A stretch of DNA of 40,837 nucleotides from an archaeon (GTDB taxonomy: Archaea; Thermoproteota; Nitrososphaeria; Conexivisphaerales; DTJL01): assembly GCA_021811935.1 (NCBI GenBank), contig JAKAPW010000005.1:1-40837 (forward strand), in the 5' to 3' direction. A program made the translations under genes and the position numbers. The notes under the pieces are model-generated. The model saw nothing but the letters and a program-made list of their open reading frames with translations, was not told where the DNA came from and made no database searches. Positions within the stretch are counted from its first letter, which is position 1, and each line of letters starts with the position of its first letter. This document shows, one piece after another, positions 29,532-37,018 of this stretch.

Positions 29532-31441
29532 AGCTTCACGCTGTCCAGGACGGCCGGGTCGTAGACCGGTATGCGGAACATCCTGCTGACGGAGTCGGCC
29601 AGGCTCTCGACCTTCCTCCTCTCCCCGTGGTTCAGTATCACCCTCTGGAGCCGCGGCCTGAGCTTGGCGACGTAGCGTATCAGCTGGTTGTAGTCGCTGT
29701 GGCCGCTGAAGCCCTCCGCCTTCTCGACCTTGCAGTTTATGTCGACTATCTTCATCTTCCCGTTGTCCATCAGGCCGACCTGCTTCGCGCCGTCCAGCAC
29801 CCGCCTGCCCATGGTCCCCTGGACCTGGTAGGAGACGAACAGTATCTTGTTGCGCTGGTCCGTCGCTATCTCCTGGAGGTACTGGACGGACGGCCCGCCC
29901 TCGAGCATCCCGGACGTGGCCATGATTATCGCGGGCCCGGAGCTGAGCGCTTCGTCCCTCCTGCTCGGGTGCTCCACTATGGTGAAGTATTCGGTGACGA
30001 ACGGGTTCTCGCCGTTGCCCATTATCCTGTCCTTGAGCTCCTTGGTCAGGAACTCCGGATAGTACAGGTGTATGGCCGTTGCCTCCCTTATCATGCCTTC
30101 TATGAAGATGGTCGTCTCGGCCAGGACCTTGCGCCTCATGTAGTGGTCGAGGACGAGCATGATCTCCTGCGCCCGCCCGACGGCCGGGACTGGGATCAGC
30201 ACCTTCCCGCCCCCCTGGAGCGTCTCGTTTATCGACCTCGCGAAGGCGAGGTCCGTCTCCTCCCTGGGGGGCATCACGTCTGTCTTGTTACCGTAGGTGC
30301 TCTCCATTATCAGCGTCTCCACCCTCGGGAAGTTGAACGACGCGGGCTCGAGCAGCAGGCTGCGGCCGAACTTGAAGTCGCCCGTGTACACTACGTTGTG
30401 GGCCCCCTCTCCCACGTGCAGGTGGACGGCGGACGAGCCCAGTATGTGGCCCGCGTTGTAGAAGACGAGCTTTATGTCCGGGGAGATGTCCGTGACGGTC
30501 CCCTGGGGGATGGTTATGGCGTGACTCATCATGGCGCGTATGTCCTTCATTTCGTAGGCGTACCTGTTCCCCTCTATGGTGGAGATCTTCAGGGCGTCGG
30601 TTAGCAGCAGCGTGATGAGCGCCAGCGTCGGCTCGGTGCAGTAGAGCGGCCCCGAATACCCGTACTTGTACAGCACGGGGAGGAAGCCGGAGTGGTCGAT
30701 GTGGGCGTGGCTGAGCACTATGGCGTCGATGTCTCCCAGGTCGACCTGCAGCCAGTCCAGCCGGGGGTACGAGTCGGGCGGCCCCCTGGCGCCCGGGTGC
30801 ATCCCGGCGTCGAGCAGCACCTTGCTGTCGTTGGTCTCGACCAGCATGCAGGACCTCCCCACCTCCTTGTAGCCGCCGAGCGCAGTGAGCCTCACTTCGT
30901 TCTTCTCCAGCAGCCTCTCCCTGAATATCCTCTCGCCGGACTCCCTCAGGAAGGCGGTCCTCTCGGACGTGGTCGACTTCAACATGTGCATTATCTGCTG
31001 CACGGTGGTGCTCCCCATCGACGGGGCCTTCTTGACCCTGAGCTTCCAGCCTGTGGAGTCGAACTCCTTCAGCGACTGGTGGTCGATAAGCTTGGGGACC
31101 CTGCAGTCGAGCGTCACCTCCCCCGTCACCTCGTCGAAGAACATGTTCTCGAGGCCGGCATCCCGGGGGAGCATGGACGCGAGCGTCTCCCTGGCCTCCT
31201 CTTCCGGCTTCCTGACCGACTCGTCCACGCGCAGGACCACTCTCTTCTTCAGGCTGTTCACTATGTCCGGTATGATGTGGCCGTTCGCTTCGAAGTACGC
31301 GGGGTTCTTCGAATAGAGGGCTATCCTGGGCCCTTCATACTCCACCCTGACGACCGCTGCCTCGGGCGGTATGTTGTGCAGTATGACGCCCACTATGCTT
31401 TGGGGTCTTGCCCCGCCGTGATTCTCTCTTCTCTGCGACAA
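29525..31441 (-). CDS. fttA: FttA (aCPSF1) transcription-termination ribonuclease
   Basis: A 638-residue metallo-beta-lactamase/beta-CASP ribonuclease with tandem N-terminal KH domains (residues 1-170). It cleaves nascent RNA and terminates archaeal transcription. The beta-lactamase metal motif SHAHIDHSG lies at 244-252. The beta-CASP region includes IMATSGMLEGGPSVQYL, and the C-terminal motif GHSDYNQLIRYV precedes ILNHGERRKV. Length and order match archaeal orthologues. Start TTG lies 8 bp after the psmB stop, so it is likely expressed with the proteasome subunit. Confidence 0.97.
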   Translation of the reverse strand: MSQRRENHGGARPQSIVGVILHNIPPEAAVVRVEYEGPRIALYSKNPAYFEANGHIIPDIVNSLKKRVVLRVDESVRKPEEEARETLASMLPRDAGLENMFFDEVTGEVTLDCRVPKLIDHQSLKEFDSTGWKLRVKKAPSMGSTTVQQIMHMLKSTTSERTAFLRESGERIFRERLLEKNEVRLTALGGYKEVGRSCMLVETNDSKVLLDAGMHPGARGPPDSYPRLDWLQVDLGDIDAIVLSHAHIDHSGFLPVLYKYGYSGPLYCTEPTLALITLLLTDALKISTIEGNRYAYEMKDIRAMMSHAITIPQGTVTDISPDIKLVFYNAGHILGSSAVHLHVGEGAHNVVYTGDFKFGRSLLLEPASFNFPRVETLIMESTYGNKTDVMPPREETDLAFARSINETLQGGGKVLIPVPAVGRAQEIMLVLDHYMRRKVLAETTIFIEGMIREATAIHLYYPEFLTKELKDRIMGNGENPFVTEYFTIVEHPSRRDEALSSGPAIIMATSGMLEGGPSVQYLQEIATDQRNKILFVSYQVQGTMGRRVLDGAKQVGLMDNGKMKIVDINCKVEKAEGFSGHSDYNQLIRYVAKLRPRLQRVILNHGERRKVESLADSVSRMFRIPVYDPAVLDSVKLY

Positions 31442-31448
31442 CCTTGAT

Positions 31449-32120
31449 TTACCTGAGGGAGCCTATCAGGGTCTCCTTCTCCTGGAAGGTCAGCTCCTTG
31501 TAACCCTGCGGGCCGACGACGGCCAGGTCTATGCTGTCCCCGGACGCGGAGTCTCTCTTCATGGCATAGGTGACTCCCTTGGCGGCCAGCCTGAGGGCGT
31601 CGTCGACGGCCAGGTCGTTGACATACGCGGACTCCAGTATGCCGTAGACGACGGGAGAGCCGCTCCCGGTGGAGGAAAACTTTTCGCGGGTCAGGGTGCC
31701 GAAAAGGTCGACGTAGTAGAGGCCCGGCCCGTCCTGGTCGTATCCGCCCAGCAGCGACTGGACCATGTACGGGTAGTACCTCTGGCCGAAGAAGACGTTC
31801 GATGCCACCCTCGCGGCCGAGGAGATGGGGAAGGGCCTGTCGTGCTCCACCCTATAGAGCCTGGCATAGTAGCGAAGGACGTCTATCATGTTCTGCGCAT
31901 CGGCGACGGTCCCGGCTATGGTCATCCCCAGGTTGTTGTCCACCATGTGCAGCTTCTTGCCCTTGTGGTGCGCAATGTAGTTGCCCATGGTCACCCTGGA
32001 GTCGGTGGCCATCACCACCGCGTCCTTGCAGACGATGCCCAAGGTGGTGGTGCCAGTATGCTTGATGCCCACGGCCTGCCCCCCCAACGGCACGCCGCCG
32101 CGCCTGTATAGGCTAGACAA
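31449..32120 (-). CDS. psmB: 20S proteasome subunit beta, catalytic
   Basis: A 223-residue active beta subunit. A 23-residue propeptide (MSSLYRRGGVPLGG...) ends in HTG, so autolysis should expose Thr24 as the nucleophile in TTTLGIVCKD. The other catalytic residues, Asp17 and Lys33 counted from that Thr, are present in ATDSRVTMG and HHKGKK. SGDSIDLAVV near the C-terminus is typical. The start is TTG after a TATA box at 32151-32160. It leads a probable two-gene operon with fttA. Confidence 0.97.
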   Translation of the reverse strand: MSSLYRRGGVPLGGQAVGIKHTGTTTLGIVCKDAVVMATDSRVTMGNYIAHHKGKKLHMVDNNLGMTIAGTVADAQNMIDVLRYYARLYRVEHDRPFPISSAARVASNVFFGQRYYPYMVQSLLGGYDQDGPGLYYVDLFGTLTREKFSSTGSGSPVVYGILESAYVNDLAVDDALRLAAKGVTYAMKRDSASGDSIDLAVVGPQGYKELTFQEKETLIGSLR

Positions 32121-32150
32121 TATGACTGGAATGGGTTTTCAGGGGAGGGG

Positions 32151-32160
32151 TAGATAAGCG
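32151..32160 (-). promoter_or_regulatory. TATA box of psmB-fttA
   Basis: Minus-strand CGCTTATCTA is centred about 35 bp before the TTG and directly abuts the stop codon of the transposase remnant. Confidence 0.55.
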
Positions 32161-32755
32161 TTATGAGGCATTCGGCGGCTCCGTCAAGTTCAGGCCATCG
32201 CCTCCTGCATGAGCCTGATATTCCGGCAGGCCGTCCGCCTGCAGGGGGGCCCTCCCCGTCTCTTCGTTGACCCCGACGTAGTGGAACCTGAACGCGGATA
32301 TCTTATGGACGTGCCTTCCCTTGCAGCCTTCCCTGAAGCACGGGCCGTCGAAGCGTTCCGCCCCGTCCTTGAATGTCTGGTTCCTCCTTTCGATCAGGTT
32401 CTTCCGCTCCTGAGGATACACGTGGTGTTCCAGCCTGCACGCCTCCCTGTACCGGTCGGCGTCGTCTGTCCATGTGTGTTGCCTCCATGGTCCTGAAGGC
32501 GAGGAATATCTTCTTCGCAGGCTCGTACGCCACCCACACCCAAGCCTGTATCCCCTTGACGTATACATGGTCTCGTCCACGTATATGCACGACACGTCGA
32601 CATCGAAGCTGCCGCATATCGGGGCCAGCCGTTGCCACATGGCCACGGAGCTTCTCTCCACGTACGGCTCCAACGCCTTTGTGAAGCAGTTACGACAAAA
32701 TACGCCCCGTGGAGCATCGGCCAGGTCCTTTCACGCATGAAAGGTCTGTCGTACG
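32161..32755 (-). pseudogene. decayed DDE transposase (IS remnant)
   Basis: Pieces of one transposase are readable only by switching frames. An N-terminal part (ALEPYVERSSVAMWQRLAPI, then VDVSCIYVDET) breaks into a second frame with VKGIQAWVWVAYEPAKKIFL, then returns to the first with CRLEHHVYPQERKNLIERRN and HVHKISAFRFHYVGVNEETG. The VDET...WVWVAYEP segment is the first catalytic Asp region and ERRNQTFKD corresponds to the region of the final catalytic Glu, an arrangement like IS6-type and related archaeal elements. The middle Asp region is missing. No terminal repeats or target duplication were recognised, so the element is dead. Confidence 0.8.
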
Positions 32756-32756
32756 T

Positions 32757-32776
32757 GAGAGGAGCCCTCTCCTCTC
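32757..32776. repeat. hairpin next to the IS remnant
   Basis: GAGAGGAG and CTCCTCTC form a perfect 8-bp stem around CCCT, with one more T-A pair outside. Twenty bases on, TGTCATGACA (32796-32805) is a 10-bp palindrome. They may mark the old element boundary. The rest of 32777-32847 shows nothing else recognisable. Confidence 0.5.
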
Positions 32777-32847
32777 ATACGGCAAGACGGGAACATGTCA
32801 TGACAAGGAGCTCGGATGTCTTGACGGAGCCCGTTCGGCCGGAGAAG

Positions 32848-32857
32848 GCTTATCAGG
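32848..32857 (+). promoter_or_regulatory. TATA box of egsA
   Basis: GCTTATCAGG predicts initiation at about 32878, two bases before the ATG at 32880. Confidence 0.55.
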
Positions 32858-32879
32858 CCATCGGGGCGACGAACGCGTC

Positions 32880-33935
32880 ATGGACAGGCCCGGCCATCTT
32901 ATGGAACTGCCGCAGGCCGTCTACGTGGGAGACGATGTCCTACCTTCGCTGGCGGGGCTGCTGCGGGAACAGGAGCTGGACGGTCCGGTGTGCGTGGCCT
33001 CCGGGCCGCACGTCCGGCTGGCCCTGGGGGAGAGGCTGGCGGCGGGGCTGCGCCCCCTGCCGGCGTCGTGGGTGGAGGTGGAGGCCCCGACGGAGGAGGC
33101 GGTCCGCCTGGTCGCGGGCGCGGCCGGGAAGGCGGGCGCCAGGACCATAGTCGGGTTCGGCGGAGGCAAGACAATAGACGTGGCCAAGATGGCCGCGTTC
33201 GGGCTCCGGCTGCCCATGGTGAGCGTCCCGACCAGCGCCTCCCACGACGGGATATCCTCGCCCTTCGCCTCCCTCCGCGGCGGGTCGAAGCCGTATTCCG
33301 TCAAGGCGAAGCCCCCCAGGCTCATCGCGGTCGACGTGAAGGTCGTGATGGGGGCCCCCCCGCGCCTGCTGAAGGGCGGCTTCGGCGACCTCGTCGCCAA
33401 GCTCACCGCGGTGAAGGACTGGGAGCTGGGGAAGGAAAGGAAGGGGGAATATTTCGGAAGCTACTCGGCGAGCCTGGCCAGGATGAGCGCGGAGCTCGTG
33501 ATGGGGCGCGCGGGTGAGGTGGGCTCGGTCAGCGTCGAGGGGACAAGGGCGCTGATAGAGGCGCTGATATCCGCGGGGGTGGCCGCCGGGATAGCGGGCA
33601 GCAGCAGGCCGTGCAGCGGCTCGGAACACCTGGTCAGCCACGCGCTGGAACTGATCGCGCCGGGGGCGGGCCTCCACGGGGAGAAGACGGGGATAAGCAC
33701 GATAGCTATGGCGAAGCTGCACGGGCTGGACTGGCGTTCCGTGAAGGCTTCGCTGGAGCGGGCGGGGTGCCCCTCGAGCTTCGACGGCGTGGGGCTCTCC
33801 GTGGACCAGGTGGCCAGGGCTGTCATGATGGCCCCCTCGATCAGGCCGGACAGGTACACCATACTGCACGAGCTCAAGATGGGCAGGAGGGAGGTGGAGG
33901 GGCTCCTCCGGGAGACGGGCGTGGTCGGGGCGTGA
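32880..33935 (+). CDS. egsA: sn-glycerol-1-phosphate dehydrogenase
   Basis: A 351-residue NAD(P)-dependent enzyme that makes the sn-glycerol-1-phosphate backbone of archaeal membrane lipids from dihydroxyacetone phosphate. Visible features: LPQAVYVGDDVL at the N-terminus, IVGFGGGKTIDVAKMAAF (nucleotide loop), VPTSASHDGISSPFASL with a metal-ligand Asp, SGSEHLVSHALE and GLHGEKTGI with metal-ligand His residues. Start ATG 32880 matches the predicted transcript start; ATG 32901 is a shorter alternative. The marker confirms archaeal origin. Confidence 0.96.
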   Translation: MDRPGHLMELPQAVYVGDDVLPSLAGLLREQELDGPVCVASGPHVRLALGERLAAGLRPLPASWVEVEAPTEEAVRLVAGAAGKAGARTIVGFGGGKTIDVAKMAAFGLRLPMVSVPTSASHDGISSPFASLRGGSKPYSVKAKPPRLIAVDVKVVMGAPPRLLKGGFGDLVAKLTAVKDWELGKERKGEYFGSYSASLARMSAELVMGRAGEVGSVSVEGTRALIEALISAGVAAGIAGSSRPCSGSEHLVSHALELIAPGAGLHGEKTGISTIAMAKLHGLDWRSVKASLERAGCPSSFDGVGLSVDQVARAVMMAPSIRPDRYTILHELKMGRREVEGLLRETGVVGA

Positions 33936-33941
33936 CGACAC

Positions 33942-33951
33942 AGTATTATAG
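33942..33951 (+). promoter_or_regulatory. TATA box of the second HTH-membrane regulator
   Basis: AGTATTATAG predicts initiation near 33973, five bases before the TTG start. Confidence 0.55.
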
Positions 33952-33977
33952 GGAGCGGCCCTAGGACGGCTGGCGCC

Positions 33978-34415
33978 TTGGACAAGGAGAAGGTTCAGTC
34001 CCTCCTCAAGGGGAACACCCTGAGGACGTACGTGTACTGCCTGAAGAACAGGAAGGTGGGCGTCAGGGAGGTGCAGAGGTCCCTCCGCTTCTCCAACCCA
34101 TCCCTCGCACAGTACCACCTGAGCAAGCTGGTGGACATGGGGCTGCTGAAGGAGGCGGGGGGTGAATACGAGGTCGCGTCGGAGGTCAAGGTCGACGTGA
34201 TGAGGGACTTCCTCAGGGTCGGGACGCTCCTGCTCCCCAGGTTCGTCTTCTACGCCGTCTTCTTCACGGTCTTCGCCGCGTACTTCGTCGTGGTGATGGC
34301 GGAGACGATGCAGGCGAACTCCATGTCGGCGTGGGCCACCGCGCTGCTCCTGCTGGCGTCCCTCGCCTTCTGGTACGAGACGGTGGCGGCCTGGCGCTCT
34401 TCGCCTTCGTCCTAG
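33978..34415 (+). CDS. winged-helix regulator with two C-terminal membrane helices (paralogue)
   Basis: A 145-residue protein with the same plan as the gene at 22016: a winged helix (GNTLRTYVYCLKNRKVGVRE, then SNPSLAQYHLSKLVDMGLL) followed by two hydrophobic helices (LLPRFVFYAVFFTVFAAYFV and WATALLLLASLAFWYETVA). Shared anchors include GNTLR-YVY-LKN, SNPSLA/STPSLA-YHL-KLV and the LLPRF/VVPRL entry into the first helix. It is probably a membrane-tethered DNA-binding protein. It follows egsA by 42 bp with its own promoter; its target is unknown. Confidence 0.82.
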   Translation: MDKEKVQSLLKGNTLRTYVYCLKNRKVGVREVQRSLRFSNPSLAQYHLSKLVDMGLLKEAGGEYEVASEVKVDVMRDFLRVGTLLLPRFVFYAVFFTVFAAYFVVVMAETMQANSMSAWATALLLLASLAFWYETVAAWRSSPSS

Positions 34416-34421
34416 CGGCGC

Positions 34422-35165
34422 CTAGGCCTTCTTCTTCTTGCTGGGCCTGCGCTTCGGCTTGGGCGCCTCGGCTTCCTCCGCCTTGGCCTCGGGGGATTCG
34501 AAGGACTCGATGAACGTGACCTTCCCCACCCCCTTGGCGTGCTTGAATATTTCGTCCGAGACGGCGCGCTTGGTGTACTGGAGGCCGTCGGCGAAGAAGA
34601 CCTCCTGAGGGAGCTCGACGCTCGCGACGCCGCCCTTGACGTCCACCTTGACCTTCTCCTCGTCTGTCGGCACCCTCCTCAACACGAGCGCCCTTATCAT
34701 GTCGGCGGGCTCCGTCACCGTCTTCAGGAGGTGCAGGTCGTAGGTCAGGCTCTTCCCTGCCAGCCTGTGGTTGAAGTCCATCTGCACCCTGCCGGAACCT
34801 ATGAACCTGACTATCCCCACCCTGTTGTCCACCTCCACCTGCTCCCCGACCCTGAGCTTGGAGGCGTCGTCGCCGAACTTCCTGAGCGGGATCAATCTCA
34901 CCTTGGCGGGGTCCCTTTCGCCGAACCCCTTCTCCGGCGTGATTTCGACGGTCAGCTTCTCGCCGACCCCCGCCTTCAGGAGCGACTCGTCGAGGCCCTT
35001 CATCACCCATCCGTCTCCCACGGAGACCAGCCTGGGCCTGTATTTCGTAGAAGCGTCGTGGACGGAGAGAGACTTCGCGTCCTCCTCCCTCGTGACCTCC
35101 AGGACCTCGCCCGTGTCCTTGACCTTGGCGACATAGTCTATGTAGACCAAATCTCCCTGCTTCAC
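34422..35165 (-). CDS. FKBP-type peptidyl-prolyl isomerase (long archaeal SlyD-like)
   Basis: A 247-residue prolyl isomerase/chaperone. The FKBP domain starts at once (GDLVYIDYVAKVKDTGEVLE) with VSVGDGWVMKGLDESLLKAG and VEITPEKGFGERDPAKV. An IF (insert-in-flap) chaperone domain with VGEQVEVDNRVGIVRFIGSG is inserted, and the FKBP strand returns at MDFNHRLAGKSLTYDL. A further alpha/beta domain (about residues 150-220) is typical of long archaeal FKBPs. It ends in a Lys-rich tail (PKPKRRPSKKKKA). Start GTG. Confidence 0.92.
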   Translation of the reverse strand: MKQGDLVYIDYVAKVKDTGEVLEVTREEDAKSLSVHDASTKYRPRLVSVGDGWVMKGLDESLLKAGVGEKLTVEITPEKGFGERDPAKVRLIPLRKFGDDASKLRVGEQVEVDNRVGIVRFIGSGRVQMDFNHRLAGKSLTYDLHLLKTVTEPADMIRALVLRRVPTDEEKVKVDVKGGVASVELPQEVFFADGLQYTKRAVSDEIFKHAKGVGKVTFIESFESPEAKAEEAEAPKPKRRPSKKKKA

Positions 35166-35202
35166 TGGCTATACACCGTTTCGATGGGGAGCTCCCATTT
35201 TT

Positions 35203-35213
35203 GAGTATAAAAG
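35203..35213 (-). promoter_or_regulatory. TATA box of the FKBP gene
   Basis: Minus-strand CTTTTATACTC leaves a leader of about 17 bases before the GTG. Confidence 0.5.
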
Positions 35214-35226
35214 TCGTTCTGCCCCT

Positions 35227-36396
35227 TCAGCGGCCGCCGGCAAGGGCGGCTAGCTTCTCCTCGGCGGCGGCCAGCATCCCGCCCACGTCGACCCTCCTTC
35301 CCAGCATGTTCAGCGCGTTCCCCACGGCGCTAACGGTCGACAGCACATGGTGACCCTGCACTTCACCCATGTTCCCTATCCTCAGTATCTTTCCCTTCAG
35401 CTGCCCGAAGCCCCCTGCCATCACGACGTTGAACTTCTCTTCGGCCGCGCTCCGGAAGGCGTGGTCGTCCAACCCCTCCGGGTATCTGGCGGTCACCACC
35501 ACGTTCGACCTGACGGCCGGCTCGACGAACGGGTCCAGCCCGCCGGCGCCCAGCGCGGAGTAGAGGGCGGAGGCTGTGGCCCTGTGCCTGGCGACGCGCC
35601 TTTCCATCCCCTCCTCCAGCACCATGCCGAGCGCCTCGTCGAAGGCGAAGAAGAGCGGGATGGCGGGGGTGTAGGGCGTCTCTCCCCTCTCCCCGAACTC
35701 GAGGTACTTCGGGATGCTGAAGTATGAGGAAGAGGGCCTGTTCCTGGAGACGTACTTCTTCAGCCCCTCGCTCACCGAGACGAAGGAGACGCCGGCGGGG
35801 GCGGCGAGGCACTTCTGCGAAGCGCCGACCACCATGTCTATCCCCCACCTGTCCTGGGGCAGTTCGTCCCCTCCCACGATGGAGACGGCGTCGGCCACGA
35901 AGAAGGCGCCGTGCGCCTTGGCTATGTCCGCCGCCTCCTTCAGCCATCTGTAGGTGGTGCCGGGCGAAGTGTCGTTGTAGACCACCATCACGGCCTTCAG
36001 GGACTTCGCCTTCCTGGCAGCGTCCTCTATCAGGTCCGGGCTCGGGGCCGTCCCCATCTCCGAGGCCACCCTGATGACGTTCCCGCCCTCGTCCGCGGCC
36101 TGGTCGGCCAGCCTCCCGCCGAACTCGCCGAAGACGGGGACGACGATGTCGTCGTCCTTCCTGACTATGTTCTTGACGGCTGTCTCGACCGCGCCCGTCC
36201 CGGAGGCGGAGAGGAGGACGACGTCGGAGGAGGTTTCGAGCACGCGCTGCATCTTGGCGACCATCGACTTCAGCAGGAGCTTGAACTCCGGGCCCCTGTG
36301 GTTTATCGTGGGCCTGAGCATGGCGGCGGTCACCCTCTCGGGGACGTTGGTGGGCCCGGGCAGCATTATCAGCTTCCGCCTTGGGAGGTCGGTCAA
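35227..36396 (-). CDS. class V aminotransferase (serine-pyruvate / alanine-glyoxylate type)
   Basis: A 389-residue PLP enzyme of the alanine-glyoxylate/serine-glyoxylate aminotransferase group. The N-terminal MLPGPTNVPERV and HRGPEF are typical, LSASGTGAVE binds the PLP phosphate, VADAVSIVGG holds the Asp that contacts the pyridine nitrogen, and the Schiff-base Lys is K195 in GASQKCLAAP. The C-terminal domain includes ILRIGNMGEVQGHHV, a signature of this group. Start TTG. Probably glyoxylate or serine metabolism; the amino donor cannot be fixed from sequence. Confidence 0.93.
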   Translation of the reverse strand: MTDLPRRKLIMLPGPTNVPERVTAAMLRPTINHRGPEFKLLLKSMVAKMQRVLETSSDVVLLSASGTGAVETAVKNIVRKDDDIVVPVFGEFGGRLADQAADEGGNVIRVASEMGTAPSPDLIEDAARKAKSLKAVMVVYNDTSPGTTYRWLKEAADIAKAHGAFFVADAVSIVGGDELPQDRWGIDMVVGASQKCLAAPAGVSFVSVSEGLKKYVSRNRPSSSYFSIPKYLEFGERGETPYTPAIPLFFAFDEALGMVLEEGMERRVARHRATASALYSALGAGGLDPFVEPAVRSNVVVTARYPEGLDDHAFRSAAEEKFNVVMAGGFGQLKGKILRIGNMGEVQGHHVLSTVSAVGNALNMLGRRVDVGGMLAAAEEKLAALAGGR

Positions 36397-36420
36397 ATCC
36401 GAAGCGCCCTCTCGAAGGCG

Positions 36421-36430
36421 ATTATGTAAG
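36421..36430 (-). promoter_or_regulatory. TATA box of the aminotransferase gene, overlapping the nadM stop
   Basis: Minus-strand CTTACATAAT contains the nadM stop codon (36422-36424) and predicts initiation near 36400, next to the TTG. Confidence 0.55.
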
Positions 36431-36961
36431 CCTTTTGTTGTTGGCGGATTCGCCGTATCGCGAGAGTTCCTTCACCCTCTCCGCCCCTCCCACCCTTTCC
36501 AGCACGTCCCTCACCTGTTCTGGGACGAGCGGCGACCAGTCTTCGCCCGCGGCCATCCTCCTTCTGACCTCCGTGGCCATCAGTTCCTCCCTCCTGTAGA
36601 GGGGGACCTCCTCCACGTCGTAGCCCGCCTTCCTGAAGAGCGCCACAGTCAGGTAGTCGTTGGAGAAGACCTTCTGGAAGGGGGGGGACATGGACTCCAC
36701 GTAGGAGACCCATATGCCGTGGTTCTCCACGTCGGGGACGGGGACCACCGTCACCCTCGGCATCATCTTCTTGGCGGCCAGGGTGGAATGCAGCATCTCC
36801 AGCCTCTCCCCTCCCGTGAACGGGTTCTTCGACTCGTAGCTCTTCTCCGCGCTCCCCAGCACTATGACCAGCCTGTCGGAGTTCTTCAGCGCGTATTCTA
36901 CGGCGGTGAGGTGGCCGAAGTGGAGCGGCTGGAACCTGCCGACGAAGAGGGACGTGGGCAA
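36422..36961 (-). CDS. nadM: nicotinamide-nucleotide adenylyltransferase (NadM)
   Basis: A 179-residue archaeal NMN adenylyltransferase, the last step of NAD synthesis. The nucleotidyltransferase motif GRFQPLHFGH spans residues 8-17, and the second motif is ELMATEVRRRM (the ISSTxxR-like site). NPFTGGERLEML and VPVPDVENHGIWVSYV are typical of NadM. The start is TTG, at the initiation point predicted from the shared TATA element. Confidence 0.95.
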   Translation of the reverse strand: MPTSLFVGRFQPLHFGHLTAVEYALKNSDRLVIVLGSAEKSYESKNPFTGGERLEMLHSTLAAKKMMPRVTVVPVPDVENHGIWVSYVESMSPPFQKVFSNDYLTVALFRKAGYDVEEVPLYRREELMATEVRRRMAAGEDWSPLVPEQVRDVLERVGGAERVKELSRYGESANNKRLT

Positions 36962-36984
36962 GGCGCGCTACCTACCCGTGGAGG

Positions 36985-36996
36985 CATATTAAAAGA
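36985..36996. promoter_or_regulatory. single bidirectional TATA element for nadM and rtcA
   Basis: CATATTAAAAGA reads as TATTAAAA on the plus strand and TTTTAATA on the minus strand. Its centre is about 28 bp from the rtcA ATG (37019) and about 30 bp from the nadM TTG (36961). No second TATA-like sequence exists in the 57-bp gap. Confidence 0.6.
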
Positions 36997-37018
36997 TGGC
37001 ACGGAGGATACCCGGGGC

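Noticed and set aside
32161-32755. Active insertion sequence
   Set aside because: The transposase needs at least two frame changes, lacks the middle catalytic region, and no terminal inverted repeats or target duplication were seen.
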